A stretch of DNA of 64,000 nucleotides from Bacteroidota bacterium (GTDB taxonomy: Bacteria; Bacteroidota; Bacteroidia; UKL13-3): assembly GCA_947457395.1 (NCBI GenBank), contig CANGVA010000006.1:62001-126000 (forward strand), written 5' to 3'. How positions within the stretch are numbered: position 1 is the stretch's first letter; every line of letters begins with the position of its first letter. The translations under genes were made by a program, and so were the position numbers. This document shows, piece after piece, positions 45,560-55,486 of this stretch. The notes beneath the pieces are model-generated. The model saw only the letters and a list, made by a program, of their open reading frames with translations. It had not been told where the DNA came from and searched no databases.

Positions 45560-46408
45560 TTAACCTGCAGCCACAGTTTTTCTGCTCAATATTTCCTTGT
45601 ATACACCATCCCATAATGCAATGCGTGCTTTTAACGATGCAATGGTGGCATTTTCTGCCTCAACCCAATATTGCTCATTTGTGCCACACAGGTTTGAAGT
45701 CATTTGTAAGGCAAGGTGGCTGTGGTGGTCTCCGTCAACTTCAATATGCCTGTCAAGGTAATATTTAAACACGCGTATGCTTTCCGGAAATTTGTTGTTC
45801 AAATCATTTACAATTGATATAAACATAGATGGGATGAGGTCTTCTCTTCCAAAAGTAAAAATGGCTGATTGCAGATATTCTTTCCCGCTATTGATTATTT
45901 GAAATGTAAAATTTACAAACTGTTGTGCCGCAGCAGGCACGTCAGAATTGGCAAAGGCTTTTTCAAAATCACCACTGTTTTTTAATTCCTGAATAAACTG
46001 TAGGATATGGTTTGTGTTGGCTCCGCATTGATTCATTGCATCAAGATATAATTCAAAATGGCTTTTACGGTTTCCTTGCAAATCAACATCAGCTTCTTCG
46101 CCCACCACTATTTCGTTTATCAGGAAACGGGTATTGGCATCACCTTTCGGAAACCAGGGCACGGCCGTGCAGGTTAAGTTATTTTGCAACGTTTTGAGTA
46201 TGGACATAAAGTCCCAAACTGCAAAAACATGGTATTGCATAAAAATCTTAAGATCATCAATATCTTTTATTGCATCATAAACTTTGTGATGAATAATTTC
46301 CTGTCTAAGGGGTTCAATGGATTTACGTATTTTTTCAATTGGCGCGCTCATTTCTGCTTGCATATCAACTTGTTTCTTTGAATGTATAGATTGTATCATT
46401 CTTAACAT
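45560..46408 (-). CDS. DUF3050 family protein
   Basis: Protein of up to 282 residues. The longest start is 46408; the ATG at 46363 (MQAEMSAPIEKIRKSIEPL) or the next one is more like the family. The DUF3050 pattern is clear: PLRQEIIHHKVYDAIKDI, then FMQYHVFAVWDFMSILKTLQ and DANTRFLINEIVVGEEAD. The conserved His and Glu residues lie on helices as in heme-oxygenase-like folds, so a di-iron or heme-type enzyme is possible; that is inference. It stands alone between the eRF1-like gene and the SDR gene. Confidence 0.87.
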   Translation of the reverse strand: MLRMIQSIHSKKQVDMQAEMSAPIEKIRKSIEPLRQEIIHHKVYDAIKDIDDLKIFMQYHVFAVWDFMSILKTLQNNLTCTAVPWFPKGDANTRFLINEIVVGEEADVDLQGNRKSHFELYLDAMNQCGANTNHILQFIQELKNSGDFEKAFANSDVPAAAQQFVNFTFQIINSGKEYLQSAIFTFGREDLIPSMFISIVNDLNNKFPESIRVFKYYLDRHIEVDGDHHSHLALQMTSNLCGTNEQYWVEAENATIASLKARIALWDGVYKEILSRKTVAAG

Positions 46409-46513
46409 GCATAGATTCCTAAAGTTTGCCCGTTGTCATTAAAATGAGGTACTTTTTTGCAATAGCATCAATGTGCTATGATAATCCCTATTGCTTTATG
46501 ATATTTTAATACC

Positions 46514-47269
46514 TCATTGTGTAGTCCAACCTCCATCAACGGCTATGGCCTGACCTGTAATAAATGAAGCAGCGTCAGAGCAAAGAAAAATAACTGTTTC
46601 TGCAATTTCTTCCGGCTTCCCAATTCTACCTATGGGTTCGCCTGCAGCCAGTTGTGTAATAGCTTCAGGGTTACCTGCCGTATATCTATCAATCATGGGA
46701 GTATGAATAATGCCAGGGCAAACAGCATTAATTCTAATTTGTTGTTTTGCAAAATCCAGTGCTGCATTTTTGGTTAGGCCAACCACTGCATGTTTGGATG
46801 CAACATAAGCCGGTGCACCTGCAAAACCCACTAAGCCAGCAATAGATGCATTGTTTACAATAACTCCACCACCTCGTTGCAGCATTTCCGTTAATTGGTA
46901 TTTCATGCACCACCACACACCTTTTAGATTTACATTCATTGTTTTATCCCAGCTTTCATTGGTGCATGTACTAGCCAGGCCAGGGGTCCCTTCAATACCT
47001 GCATTGTTAAACGCAAAATCCACTTTCCCGAACGTAGAAATGGTTTTCGATATCAGATTTTTGATGTCCTCTTCGCTTGTAACATCACACAAAACAAATA
47101 ATGCTTCTCCGCCTAATTCTTTAATGCTATTTTCAGTAGTTTGGTCGGCAGCCATATCTGCCAAAACTACCTTAGCGCCTCTTTTGGCAAATGCTATTGC
47201 CGTGGCTCGGCCAATGCCAAATGCACTACCGGTTACAATTGCTACTTTATTTTTAAAAATTTGTTCCAT
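46514..47269 (-). CDS. Short-chain dehydrogenase/reductase (SDR), classical
   Basis: NAD(P)-dependent oxidoreductase of 251 residues. The nucleotide motif TGSAFGIG is at residues 13-20, NNAG at 88-91, the catalytic Ser142, Tyr155 and Lys159 (YVASK), and a C-terminal [10 protein letters not shown]. Asp38 after the second strand (VVLADMA) favours NAD over NADP. The substrate cannot be told, and no pathway genes adjoin it. Confidence 0.92.
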   Translation of the reverse strand: MEQIFKNKVAIVTGSAFGIGRATAIAFAKRGAKVVLADMAADQTTENSIKELGGEALFVLCDVTSEEDIKNLISKTISTFGKVDFAFNNAGIEGTPGLASTCTNESWDKTMNVNLKGVWWCMKYQLTEMLQRGGGVIVNNASIAGLVGFAGAPAYVASKHAVVGLTKNAALDFAKQQIRINAVCPGIIHTPMIDRYTAGNPEAITQLAAGEPIGRIGKPEEIAETVIFLCSDAASFITGQAIAVDGGWTTQ

Positions 47270-47439
47270 ACTTGATTTGATAATGTGCTAATGGTGCAAG
47301 CAACAATAACGGATACAAAATTCGCTGTTAGGAAAAACAAATTTTATGAGGATAATCAGTAAGCTAGTAAATAGATAGGCAATTAACGCAAATGCTCCTA
47401 TGATGATAACCTAATATCTGTAGCAGTTTGGTGCCCGAG

Positions 47440-48705
47440 TTAACGCACCATGATGGTTTGCTCCCTATCAGGACCTACAGAAATTACACTTAATTTCTGA
47501 CCTACCTGCTCTGCCACATAATCCATGTATTGACGAAAAGTTTCAGGCAGATCATCATAATGTCTGATGCCGGTTAAATCCTCATTCCAACCTTTAAAGG
47601 TTTTGTAATTTGGGTTAATAACCGCATCCTGAATGCTGTAGGGTATTTCTGTAGTGAGTGTGCCATTAATATCGTAAGCATCACAAACCGGTACTTCGGC
47701 AAAGCCACTCAATACATCACTCTTGGTACAGATTAAATCGGTTACTCCATTGAGCATAATGGAGTAGCGCAGCGTTGGTAAATCAAGCCATCCAGTTCTG
47801 CGCGGCCTGCCTGTTGTAGCGCCAAACTCAAACCCTTTTTGCCTTAAAAATTCTCCGGTTTCATTATCAAGTTCAGTTGGGAAAGGCCCGCTGCCAACTC
47901 TGGTGCAATAAGCTTTAAAAATGCCAAATACTTTTTTAATTTGTTGAGGTGCCACACCTAACCCTGAGCATGCTCCACCTGTGATGGTATTTGATGAAGT
48001 AACAAATGGATAAGTACCAAAATCAATATCAAGTAAAGTTCCTTGAGCACCCTCGGCTAAAACTTTCTTGCCTTTAGAAATAAGGTGATTGATAAAGTAT
48101 TCAGTTGATACAATCTGAAACTGTTTTAAGAATTCAATGGCTTCAAAAAAGGCAGGTTCATGATCGGCCAGGTTATAGGCAAAGCCGAATCTATCAAGTA
48201 ACTCACGGTGGTGTGAAACAACCGTATCATATTTTGATTTAAAATTTGAACTGATGATATCTCCTATACGTAAGCCACTGCGACCTATCTTGTCCTGATA
48301 CGTAGGGCTGATACCGCGTAAAGTAGATCCAATTTTGTGTTCACCTTTTTTTGCTTCGCTGGCTGCATCCACCAATCGATGAGTGGGTAAAATAAGGTGT
48401 GCCTTTTCTGAAATATATAGGTTCTTTTTAGGGTTGGCTCCAGCTGCCGAAATTTTTTCAATTTCTTTTTTAAGTGTAACGGGGTCAATTACCACACCAT
48501 TGCCAATGATATTAATGCAGTGCTCATGAAAAATTCCTGAAGGTATGGTATTCAATACATGCTTTTGCCCATTAAATTCTAGCGAATGCCCGGCATTTGG
48601 TCCTCCCTGAAAACGAGCCACCACATCATATTGCGGTGTTAGTACATCAACAATTTTTCCTTTTCCTTCGTCTCCCCACTGAAGACCCAATACAACATCT
48701 ATCAT
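47440..48705 (-). CDS. purA: Adenylosuccinate synthetase
   Basis: Joins IMP and aspartate with GTP in the first committed step to AMP. It has 421 residues, normal length. The P-loop WGDEGKGK is at residues 10-17. The IMP-binding region GSTLRGISPTYQDK is near 127, the catalytic-His region QGGPNAGHS near 34, and TGRPRRTGWLD near 296. It lies 23 bases downstream of fur on the same strand, so the two are probably one operon. Confidence 0.97.
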   Translation of the reverse strand: MIDVVLGLQWGDEGKGKIVDVLTPQYDVVARFQGGPNAGHSLEFNGQKHVLNTIPSGIFHEHCINIIGNGVVIDPVTLKKEIEKISAAGANPKKNLYISEKAHLILPTHRLVDAASEAKKGEHKIGSTLRGISPTYQDKIGRSGLRIGDIISSNFKSKYDTVVSHHRELLDRFGFAYNLADHEPAFFEAIEFLKQFQIVSTEYFINHLISKGKKVLAEGAQGTLLDIDFGTYPFVTSSNTITGGACSGLGVAPQQIKKVFGIFKAYCTRVGSGPFPTELDNETGEFLRQKGFEFGATTGRPRRTGWLDLPTLRYSIMLNGVTDLICTKSDVLSGFAEVPVCDAYDINGTLTTEIPYSIQDAVINPNYKTFKGWNEDLTGIRHYDDLPETFRQYMDYVAEQVGQKLSVISVGPDREQTIMVR

Positions 48706-48728
48706 GTTAAATATTTATTTAGTTCGGT

Positions 48729-49214
48729 TTATATATTTTCTTTAATCACTTCTTTCTTGCAGGTAAGGCACTTGTTTTTATCATCCGTCTTGGGTGAGCC
48801 AAACAAATGCAGCGAATGGTTTTCTACCTCAAATTGCAGCAAATCTCCCATGGTGCTCCGGATTTGCTGAATACGTGGATCGCAAAATTCCAAGATTTTA
48901 TTACAATGATTACAAATCAGGTGATCATGCTGTCTAAAACCATATGCTTTTTCATATAGAGCCAAATTTTTTCCAAACTGGTGTTTTACAACCAATCCTG
49001 CATCAAGCAATAAATCAAGTGTATTATAAACGGTGGCACGGCTAACCCGATAGTTTCGGTTTTTCATATGCACAAACAAGGTTTCTACATCAAAGTGCTC
49101 CTTGTTAGAATATATTTCATCCAAAATATGAAAGCGCTCAGGTGTTTTGCGTTGCTGGTTTTTTTCCAGATATGCAATAAACTGTTGTTTAACTTCTTCT
49201 TTTGCCGAGTTCAC
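48729..49214 (-). CDS. Fur family metal-dependent regulator
   Basis: Fur-family repressor of 161 residues. The N-terminal winged helix is at about residues 10-85, with YRVSRATVYNTLDLLLDAGLV in the recognition region. The C-terminal dimer domain binds metal, with HDHLICNHCNKILEF (CxxC) and a second CLTCKKE. Two CxxC motifs imply a structural zinc. Fur, PerR and Zur cannot be told apart here. The gene is upstream of purA, an arrangement that PerR regulates in some other bacteria (established for Bacillus). Tandem TTATAA repeats lie in the divergent intergenic region. Confidence 0.92.
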   Translation of the reverse strand: MNSAKEEVKQQFIAYLEKNQQRKTPERFHILDEIYSNKEHFDVETLFVHMKNRNYRVSRATVYNTLDLLLDAGLVVKHQFGKNLALYEKAYGFRQHDHLICNHCNKILEFCDPRIQQIRSTMGDLLQFEVENHSLHLFGSPKTDDKNKCLTCKKEVIKENI

Positions 49215-49275
49215 CGTCTGTGTTTTAAAGGGGCAAATTAAAACACAAAAATGGCTTTATAAAACTTTGCAACAA

Positions 49276-49297
49276 TAAGTTATAAGTAAGTTATAAG
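49276..49297. repeat. Tandem TAAGTTATAAG repeat in the fur upstream region
   Basis: The 11-mer TAAGTTATAAG occurs twice in a row (49276-49286 and 49287-49297), between the divergent fur and T9SS-cargo genes. Each copy holds the palindrome TTATAA (49280-49285 and 49291-49296). This recalls, loosely, the TTATAA halves of PerR/Fur boxes, though the spacing is two bases wider. Confidence 0.5.
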
Positions 49298-49344
49298 TAG
49301 TTGATATTGTATGCGTTCGATTCAGCTATAACACTTATGATTAT

Positions 49345-50190
49345 ATGAAAGGCTTTTGTATCTTGCACCACATGCGACTGGTTTTAGTTATTCTGGCGTG
49401 GGTATGGTTTTTAGGTTGCCGAGCCCAACGTATATTTTCATTTGAGCCGGATAGCTTAGGTTATACCGGCTGGCAGATACTGGGAGGCAGGTGTGGTATA
49501 ACCAACCTCAAATTGGTTGGTTTAATCCCCTTTACTGCAACAGATGGCAATTATTTTATGGCTCTTGAGAATGATTCCTCAGCACCACAGCCTAAAGGCA
49601 GTGTATCAGCCATAATTGCACTTACTGAAATGCCACAGAGTATAAGTTTTGATTATTTTTATTTGCCTTATTTGGCAAAACAAGTTGGTCTGTTACAATT
49701 CCAATTTTATAAAAATGGTGCTGAAGTATCAGCAGGTTTTGATACCATACGCCCTGTTTTTGCCGGAAGGGATACCATTGATTTACAATGGCAAAGAAGG
49801 CAATTTGATCTGCCTTTGCTTACCCAATTACCAGATAGCTGCAGGCTGCAATGGTGGGCAGATGTAACAACTCCTTTTTCGGGTAAGCCCTTGTTACTGC
49901 TTGATAATTTGCAGTGGAGTAAATGGAAGGTTGGTTTGGCTGAAGCAAAAGCAAACACGTTAAAGATTTTTCCAAATCCGGCAAGCTCAAACTTTACAAT
50001 TGGCCTACAAGGGCTGGCACTTGAGTTTGTTAGCATCAAAAATCTTTCGGGACAATTAGAGGCTGTTTGGAAACAACCTGATCCGACCAAGCCTATCGAC
50101 ATCCAATTCCTCAATTCAGGCATATATATTATTGAATGTACTACCGCAAATAATTTACATTTTTCCCAAAAACTGGTGGTATGCAAATAA
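49345..50190 (+). CDS. Secreted protein with T9SS type A sorting domain
   Basis: Protein of 281 residues, or 272 from the ATG at 49372, which gives a neater signal peptide (MRLVLVILAWVWFLGCRAQ). The middle part is beta-rich with a jelly-roll-like pattern (FDYFYLPYLAKQVGLLQF); its ligand is unknown. The C-terminal 75 residues are a type IX secretion sorting domain: LKIFPNPASSNFTIGL, then a GIYIIECTT strand and the end FSQKLVVCK. It should cross the outer membrane through T9SS, in line with gldD/gldE nearby. The end overlaps the acetyltransferase start by ten bases. Confidence 0.85.
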   Translation: MKGFCILHHMRLVLVILAWVWFLGCRAQRIFSFEPDSLGYTGWQILGGRCGITNLKLVGLIPFTATDGNYFMALENDSSAPQPKGSVSAIIALTEMPQSISFDYFYLPYLAKQVGLLQFQFYKNGAEVSAGFDTIRPVFAGRDTIDLQWQRRQFDLPLLTQLPDSCRLQWWADVTTPFSGKPLLLLDNLQWSKWKVGLAEAKANTLKIFPNPASSNFTIGLQGLALEFVSIKNLSGQLEAVWKQPDPTKPIDIQFLNSGIYIIECTTANNLHFSQKLVVCK

Positions 50191-50717
50191 TAGTTTCAGA
50201 TGATTTGTATTTGAGTCCGTTCACCGATGAGGATATACCCGGATTACTAGATTGCCTGAACAGGCCAGAAATTATAGACAACCTGCTAACACTTCCTTTT
50301 CCATATACCAGAAATAATGCGGAATTATTTTTGTCGCACAATGCAGAATTATTTGACAAATATGGTCTGCATCTGAATTATGCCATACGCCTGATGAAAA
50401 ACCATGCATTGATTGGTAGTATTGGATTACAATTATATAACGAAATGCACCGCAAGCATAGGGCAAAGGTAGGTTATTACCTGCTTCCGCAGTTTCAGGG
50501 TAAAGGCATCATGACCCGCTGTCTTAACACCTTTACATTATGGGCTTTGCATACATTTAAGCCTGCACGTATTTCTGCAACGATTTTTATACATAATATT
50601 GCAAGTGAAAAGGTAGCCTTGAAATGCGGATACATATTGGAGGCTACACTATTAAAATATTATAAAAAAAATGGCCAGTACATCGACACAAAACTCTACA
50701 CCATCTACAATGAATAA
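50181..50717 (+). CDS. GNAT family N-acetyltransferase, RimJ/RimL-like
   Basis: Acetyltransferase of 178 residues. The GNAT fold is plain: an N-terminal [20 protein letters not shown] with conserved acidic residues, a central [26 protein letters not shown] holding the acetyl-CoA pyrophosphate loop (QFQGKG), and a C-terminal [18 protein letters not shown]. RimJ/RimL proteins acetylate ribosomal or other N-termini, but this group also takes small molecules. The start overlaps the T9SS-cargo stop, and its stop overlaps the carboxyltransferase start. Confidence 0.9.
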   Translation: MQIIVSDDLYLSPFTDEDIPGLLDCLNRPEIIDNLLTLPFPYTRNNAELFLSHNAELFDKYGLHLNYAIRLMKNHALIGSIGLQLYNEMHRKHRAKVGYYLLPQFQGKGIMTRCLNTFTLWALHTFKPARISATIFIHNIASEKVALKCGYILEATLLKYYKKNGQYIDTKLYTIYNE

Positions 50718-52248
50718 AAGAGAATTATTAAACCAAATGCGTGAAAAAGCTTTAGAAGGCGGAGGTGCAGCCCGCATAGAGGCCCAGCATAAAAAAGGTA
50801 AACTCACCGCAAGAGAACGCATTCATTTTTTGCTTGATGAAGGCTCATTTGAAGAAATTGGGGCCTTAGTTACGCATCGGAGCAAGGATTTTGGAATGGA
50901 TAAGCAGCAGATTTTAGGAGATGGTGTTGTAACAGGTTATGGAACCATTAATGGCAGACTGGTTTATGTTTTTTCTCAGGATTTTACTGTGTTTGGCGGC
51001 TCCCTTAGTGAAACCCATGCCGAGAAAATTTGTAAACTCATGGAACTTGCCTTGAAAAACGGTGCTCCGGTAATTGGTTTAAATGATTCCGGTGGCGCAC
51101 GTATTCAGGAAGGAGTGGTTTCACTAGGCGGTTATGCTGATATTTTTTATCGCAATACTTTGGCCAGTGGTGTGGTTCCGCAGATATCAGCCATTATGGG
51201 GCCATGCGCAGGAGGAGCTGTTTATAGCCCTGCCATCACAGATTTTATAATGATGGTTGAAAACACGTCATATATGTTTGTTACAGGGCCAAACGTAGTA
51301 AAAACTGTAACACATGAGGAAGTAACCTCTGAGGAACTGGGGGGAGCTTCTGTTCACTCCAGCAAAAGCGGGGTGGCCCACTTTACTGCTGCCAATGAAA
51401 TTGATTGTATTCAGCAGCTAAAAAAGCTACTCAGCTATTTGCCCCAAAATTGCGAAGAACAACCACCAGCTGTTGCATACAATCCTGCCAGAGAATTAAG
51501 GGAAGGCCTAAAAAACCTAGTACCTGAAAATCCAAATCAGCCTTATGATATGCGTGAAGTGATTGAGCAGATTGCAGATGAAGGCTCTTTTTATGAAGTG
51601 CACAAAAACTTTGCAGAGAATATTGTGGTGGGTTTTGCCCGACTTGCAGGAAGAAGCATTGGAATTGTTGGCAATCAACCTTCACAACTAGCAGGATGTC
51701 TGGATATACATGCATCGCAAAAGGCAGCAAGGTTTGTGCGTTTTTGCGATTCATTCAATATTCCGTTGCTTGTATTTGAAGATGTACCGGGATTTTTACC
51801 GGGAACAGATCAGGAGTGGAATGCCATTATCACCAATGGAGCGAAGCTATTATATGCTTTCTGCGAAGCCACAGTTCCGCGCGTTACTGTTATTACACGC
51901 AAGGCATATGGAGGGGCATATGATGTGATGAACAGCAAACATATAGGTGCCGATATGAATTTTGCATGGCCAACTGCAGAAATTGCTGTGATGGGTGCCA
52001 AAGGTGCTGCCGAAATTATTTTTAAAAAAGAAATTGACGGTGCCGCTGACCATGCTGCAGAACTGGCCAAAAAAGAAAAAGAATATGGCGATTTATTTGC
52101 CAACCCTTATCGTGCAGCCGAAAGAGGTTTTGTAGATGAGGTAATATTCCCTGAAGAAACGCGTTTGAAATTAATCAAAGCATTTAAAATGCTCGAAAAT
52201 AAAGTAGCCAACTTGCCAAGAAAAAAACATGGAAACATTCCGCTTTAA
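50710..52248 (+). CDS. Acyl-CoA carboxylase carboxyltransferase subunit (propionyl/methylmalonyl-CoA type)
   Basis: Carboxyltransferase of about 512 residues. I chose the ATG at 50710 ([19 protein letters not shown]); an in-frame ATG at 50671 lies inside the upstream gene. It has the two crotonase-type domains of PccB, with [18 protein letters not shown] and [18 protein letters not shown] in the first and [20 protein letters not shown] in the second. Biotin subunit genes are not in the window. The likely reaction is propionyl-CoA to methylmalonyl-CoA, or the decarboxylase direction. The DUF4139 gene starts inside its last 20 bases. Confidence 0.92.
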   Translation: MNKRELLNQMREKALEGGGAARIEAQHKKGKLTARERIHFLLDEGSFEEIGALVTHRSKDFGMDKQQILGDGVVTGYGTINGRLVYVFSQDFTVFGGSLSETHAEKICKLMELALKNGAPVIGLNDSGGARIQEGVVSLGGYADIFYRNTLASGVVPQISAIMGPCAGGAVYSPAITDFIMMVENTSYMFVTGPNVVKTVTHEEVTSEELGGASVHSSKSGVAHFTAANEIDCIQQLKKLLSYLPQNCEEQPPAVAYNPARELREGLKNLVPENPNQPYDMREVIEQIADEGSFYEVHKNFAENIVVGFARLAGRSIGIVGNQPSQLAGCLDIHASQKAARFVRFCDSFNIPLLVFEDVPGFLPGTDQEWNAIITNGAKLLYAFCEATVPRVTVITRKAYGGAYDVMNSKHIGADMNFAWPTAEIAVMGAKGAAEIIFKKEIDGAADHAAELAKKEKEYGDLFANPYRAAERGFVDEVIFPEETRLKLIKAFKMLENKVANLPRKKHGNIPL

Positions 52249-53869
52249 TAAGTATCTGATTGCCGTATCTGTGCTCCTTTCTTCCTGCTGGTTTTGCGGT
52301 ATGCTATATGCCTCAGAGCCGGAGCAACGCGTAAATTCAAATATTACAAACGTTACGGTTTTTCTTAACCAGGCACAAATTACCCGTAGTGCAAAAATCA
52401 GTTTAAATGCAGGCGTGACACAACTGGTTTTCGACCGTATTTCACCGTATGTGAACCTCAACAGTCTTCAAGTGAAGACAGAAAGCAATGTTAGTTTACT
52501 GTCAGTTTCGCAACGCAATAACTTTCTGAAAGATGAAGAAAAACCGAAACTCATTATTGATTTGGAAGATTCACTTCAAGTTATTAAGCAACAACTTGAA
52601 ACTGTAAGAATTAAGAAAGAAGCGCTTTATCTTGAAAAAGAAGTTCTCCTTAGTAATAAACAAATTGGTGGTGTAAATAGTGGAGTAAAAATAGAGGACT
52701 TGGAGGATGCGCTTGCACTATTTAGAAAACGCAGTATTGAAATTGGAGAAGAGTTACTAAAGCATACCAATAATGAGATTAGGCTGAAGTTAATTCAGCA
52801 GAAACTCCAGGCACAGTGGGATTCATACAACAACGGAAGAAGCAATATTGTAGAAGTGGTAGTTACGCTTAAAACCCTTTCGGCTGTTAATAACACTAGA
52901 ATTGAGCTTACATATTTAACAGGCAATGCGGCATGGAAACCCTTTTATGATATACGTGTAAAGGATACCAAAAGTGCACTACAATTGGTTAGCAAAGCAT
53001 ATATAACACAGGCAACAGGTGAAGATTGGAATAATGTAATTCTGAAGCTTAGTACAAATAATCCCAATGAAGGCAGCACTAAGCCGGAGTTAAATACGCT
53101 TTACCTAAGAACACAATCGCCCATTGTTTATCAAAAGCGAGAAATCATGGCATTGCCTCAGCGCAAAGCATCAGAAGTTGAAACACTAGCCGGGGTAGAC
53201 TCAAGGGCATCAGAAGCTCCAATGCTCTTCTATTCACAGGGAAATGCAATAGAGTTGCAAAGTGAGGCCAATATTGAGTTTAACGTTACCTCAGCATATA
53301 GCATACCTACTGATAATAATCCGCACCAAGTAGATTTAACTGTAAACAATATACATGCTGTTTATGCTTACGGGGCGGTACCAAAATTGGATAAAGATGC
53401 ATTTGTTACTGCAAAAGTATCTGGGAATGATTTGGTAAATCAGATAAGCGGAGACGCTAATGTGTATTTTGACGGAACATATACCGGAAAAACATATATC
53501 AATGGTACCTCCAGTGATTCATTACTGCTCTCCCTAGGGCGTGATAAACGTATCCAAATTCAACGTACCTTGCTTAAGGATTTTAGTAGTAAATCATTTT
53601 CCGGAGGAACAAGAAAGGAACTTAGCACCTGGGAGGTAAGCATCAGAAATACCCGTAAAGAGCCAATTGTAATTGTTGTAGAGGATCAGATACCGCTCTC
53701 CACAGAGAAGGAAATTGAAGTAAAACTCCTCTCAAATGGTGGAGCAGCATACGAGGAAACTACTGGTAAGCTTACCTGGGTTTTATTTTTGGAGGGAGAA
53801 AAATCTCAGTCGGTTAAATTTAGCTTTGAAGTAAAATATCCAAAAGAAAAGTTGATTAATCCGTATTAA
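52229..53869 (+). CDS. DUF4139 domain protein (mucoidy inhibitor-like)
   Basis: Exported protein of 546 residues. A signal peptide (about residues 8-29, ending MLYAS) is followed by a DUF4140 N-terminal domain ([19 protein letters not shown]). Next comes a coiled coil at about residues 105-195 and a C-terminal DUF4139 beta-rich domain ([21 protein letters not shown]). Such proteins have unclear roles at the cell surface. The gene overlaps the stop of the carboxyltransferase gene by 20 bases in another frame, so its translation may be coupled. A terminator follows closely. Confidence 0.88.
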   Translation: METFRFNKYLIAVSVLLSSCWFCGMLYASEPEQRVNSNITNVTVFLNQAQITRSAKISLNAGVTQLVFDRISPYVNLNSLQVKTESNVSLLSVSQRNNFLKDEEKPKLIIDLEDSLQVIKQQLETVRIKKEALYLEKEVLLSNKQIGGVNSGVKIEDLEDALALFRKRSIEIGEELLKHTNNEIRLKLIQQKLQAQWDSYNNGRSNIVEVVVTLKTLSAVNNTRIELTYLTGNAAWKPFYDIRVKDTKSALQLVSKAYITQATGEDWNNVILKLSTNNPNEGSTKPELNTLYLRTQSPIVYQKREIMALPQRKASEVETLAGVDSRASEAPMLFYSQGNAIELQSEANIEFNVTSAYSIPTDNNPHQVDLTVNNIHAVYAYGAVPKLDKDAFVTAKVSGNDLVNQISGDANVYFDGTYTGKTYINGTSSDSLLLSLGRDKRIQIQRTLLKDFSSKSFSGGTRKELSTWEVSIRNTRKEPIVIVVEDQIPLSTEKEIEVKLLSNGGAAYEETTGKLTWVLFLEGEKSQSVKFSFEVKYPKEKLINPY

Positions 53870-53891
53870 TGTCAAACAATTAATAAATTCG

Positions 53892-53916
53892 AAGGCGCAT
53901 TGAATGCGCCTTTTTT
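53892..53916 (+). terminator. Intrinsic terminator after the DUF4139 gene, abutting the GH3 start
   Basis: AAGGCGCAT (53892-53900) pairs with ATGCGCCTT (53904-53912) around the loop TGA; six T follow (53911-53916). The ATG of the GH3 gene starts at the next base, 53917. The stem therefore occupies the place of that gene's ribosome site. Confidence 0.85.
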
Positions 53917-55419
53917 ATGGGAATAAAGTCATGGCTTGCAATACCGTTTGCACAATATATTTACGCTAAAGTGAAGCGAGATGCTGCTCGTGCAGTTGAA
54001 ACGCAGCAGCAAATTTTAAAACAACTTCTGGCGGATGCCTCAAACACCTTGTTTGGTAAAGACCATCACTTTAGTCAAATAAAAAATTATCATGATTATA
54101 AAAATCATGTTCCGGTTAGAGATTATGAAGGTCTGCGTAAATACTTTGACAGACTTACTGAGGGGGAAGAGAATATTTTATGGCCGGGCAAACCGCTTTA
54201 TTTTGCCAAAACCAGTGGCACTACTTCCGGTGTAAAGTATATACCCATAACCAAAGATGCCATTCCCTACCACATCAACTCAGCGCGTAATGCCTTGCTT
54301 TGTTATATTGCCCAAACTAAAAACGCATCTTTTGTTGATGGCAAGCTTATCTTTCTTTCGGGCAGTCCGGTGCTGGATAAGAAGGGTGGTGTACTTACGG
54401 GCAGATTAAGTGGTATTGTCAATCATCATGTGCCTGCATATCTTAGAACAAACCAAATGCCCTCTTTCAATACCAACTGTATAGAAGACTGGGAAAATAA
54501 AGTGGCACAAATTGTAGAAGAAACCTATCAGCAGAACATGACCCTCATCAGTGGAATTCCCCCCTGGGTTCAAATGTATTTTGATAAGCTGACAGAAAAA
54601 TCAGGTGGTAAAACAATAAGCGAAATTTTTAAGGGATTACAACTGTTTGTTTACGGAGGTGTGAATTATGAACCATATCGAACAAAAATAGAGCAAAGCA
54701 TTGGTAAAAAAATTGATACCATCGAAACGTATCCTGCAAGCGAAGGTTTTATTGCCTATCAGGATTCACAGACAGAGGAAGGTTTGCTGTTGCTTACCAA
54801 TAATGGTATGTTTTATGAATTTATCCCTACTGAAACCTATTTTGATAATGAACCGGTTAGATTAAGTTTGGAAGAGGTTGAGCTAAATAAAAATTATGCT
54901 TTGGTACTTAATACCAATTCTGGCTTGTTTGGATATAGCATTGGTGATACCATTAAATTCATAAGTAAGAATCCATACCGTATTCTGGTTACAGGCCGTA
55001 TCAAACACTTTATCTCTGCATTTGGTGAGCACGTTATTGGTGAGGAAGTAGAACATGCGCTGCTGGAAGCTGCAAGCAAGCATCAGGCAAGCATCACTGA
55101 ATTTACTGTTGCTCCGCAGGTAACTCCACCGGATGGAGGAATGCCTTATCATGAATGGTTTATTGAGTTTCAAAAGCCGCCTACAAATATTAACGACTTT
55201 GCCCAGGATATGGATATGGCTTTACAGCGCAAGAATATTTATTATAAGGATTTAATTTCAGGTAGCATCCTTAGGCCACTTGTTATTTCCCCGCTGGCTA
55301 AAAATAGCTTTATCCAATACATGAAAGAAGAAGGTAAGCTTGGTGGGCAAAATAAAGTACCAAGGTTAAGTAATAATAGACTTATTGCCGATAAGTTAAA
55401 TGCTTATATTGCAAAGTGA
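53917..55419 (+). CDS. GH3 auxin-responsive promoter family protein
   Basis: Acyl-adenylate-forming protein of 500 residues. In plants GH3 enzymes join jasmonate or auxin to amino acids; bacterial members have no settled substrate. The fold is complete: N-terminus MGIKSWLAIPFAQYIYAK and the ATP motif FAKTSGTTSGVKYIP near residue 98. Further on are YGGVNYEPYR, TYPASEGFIAYQ and a C-terminal domain with VTGRIKHFISAFGEHV. No ATG follows for over 180 codons, so the start at 53917 stands. It directly follows a terminator T tract, and no promoter is visible. Confidence 0.9.
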   Translation: MGIKSWLAIPFAQYIYAKVKRDAARAVETQQQILKQLLADASNTLFGKDHHFSQIKNYHDYKNHVPVRDYEGLRKYFDRLTEGEENILWPGKPLYFAKTSGTTSGVKYIPITKDAIPYHINSARNALLCYIAQTKNASFVDGKLIFLSGSPVLDKKGGVLTGRLSGIVNHHVPAYLRTNQMPSFNTNCIEDWENKVAQIVEETYQQNMTLISGIPPWVQMYFDKLTEKSGGKTISEIFKGLQLFVYGGVNYEPYRTKIEQSIGKKIDTIETYPASEGFIAYQDSQTEEGLLLLTNNGMFYEFIPTETYFDNEPVRLSLEEVELNKNYALVLNTNSGLFGYSIGDTIKFISKNPYRILVTGRIKHFISAFGEHVIGEEVEHALLEAASKHQASITEFTVAPQVTPPDGGMPYHEWFIEFQKPPTNINDFAQDMDMALQRKNIYYKDLISGSILRPLVISPLAKNSFIQYMKEEGKLGGQNKVPRLSNNRLIADKLNAYIAK

Positions 55420-55486
55420 ACTATTTAAATGAGTGATTGCTCGCTAATAAGGTTGTGTGATATTTAAGTTCAGCAGATAAAAATAA

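Noticed and set aside
50671-50709. Earlier ATG for the acyl-CoA carboxylase subunit
   Set aside because: It would add a Ser/Thr-rich leader inside the acetyltransferase gene; family proteins begin near MNKRELL.
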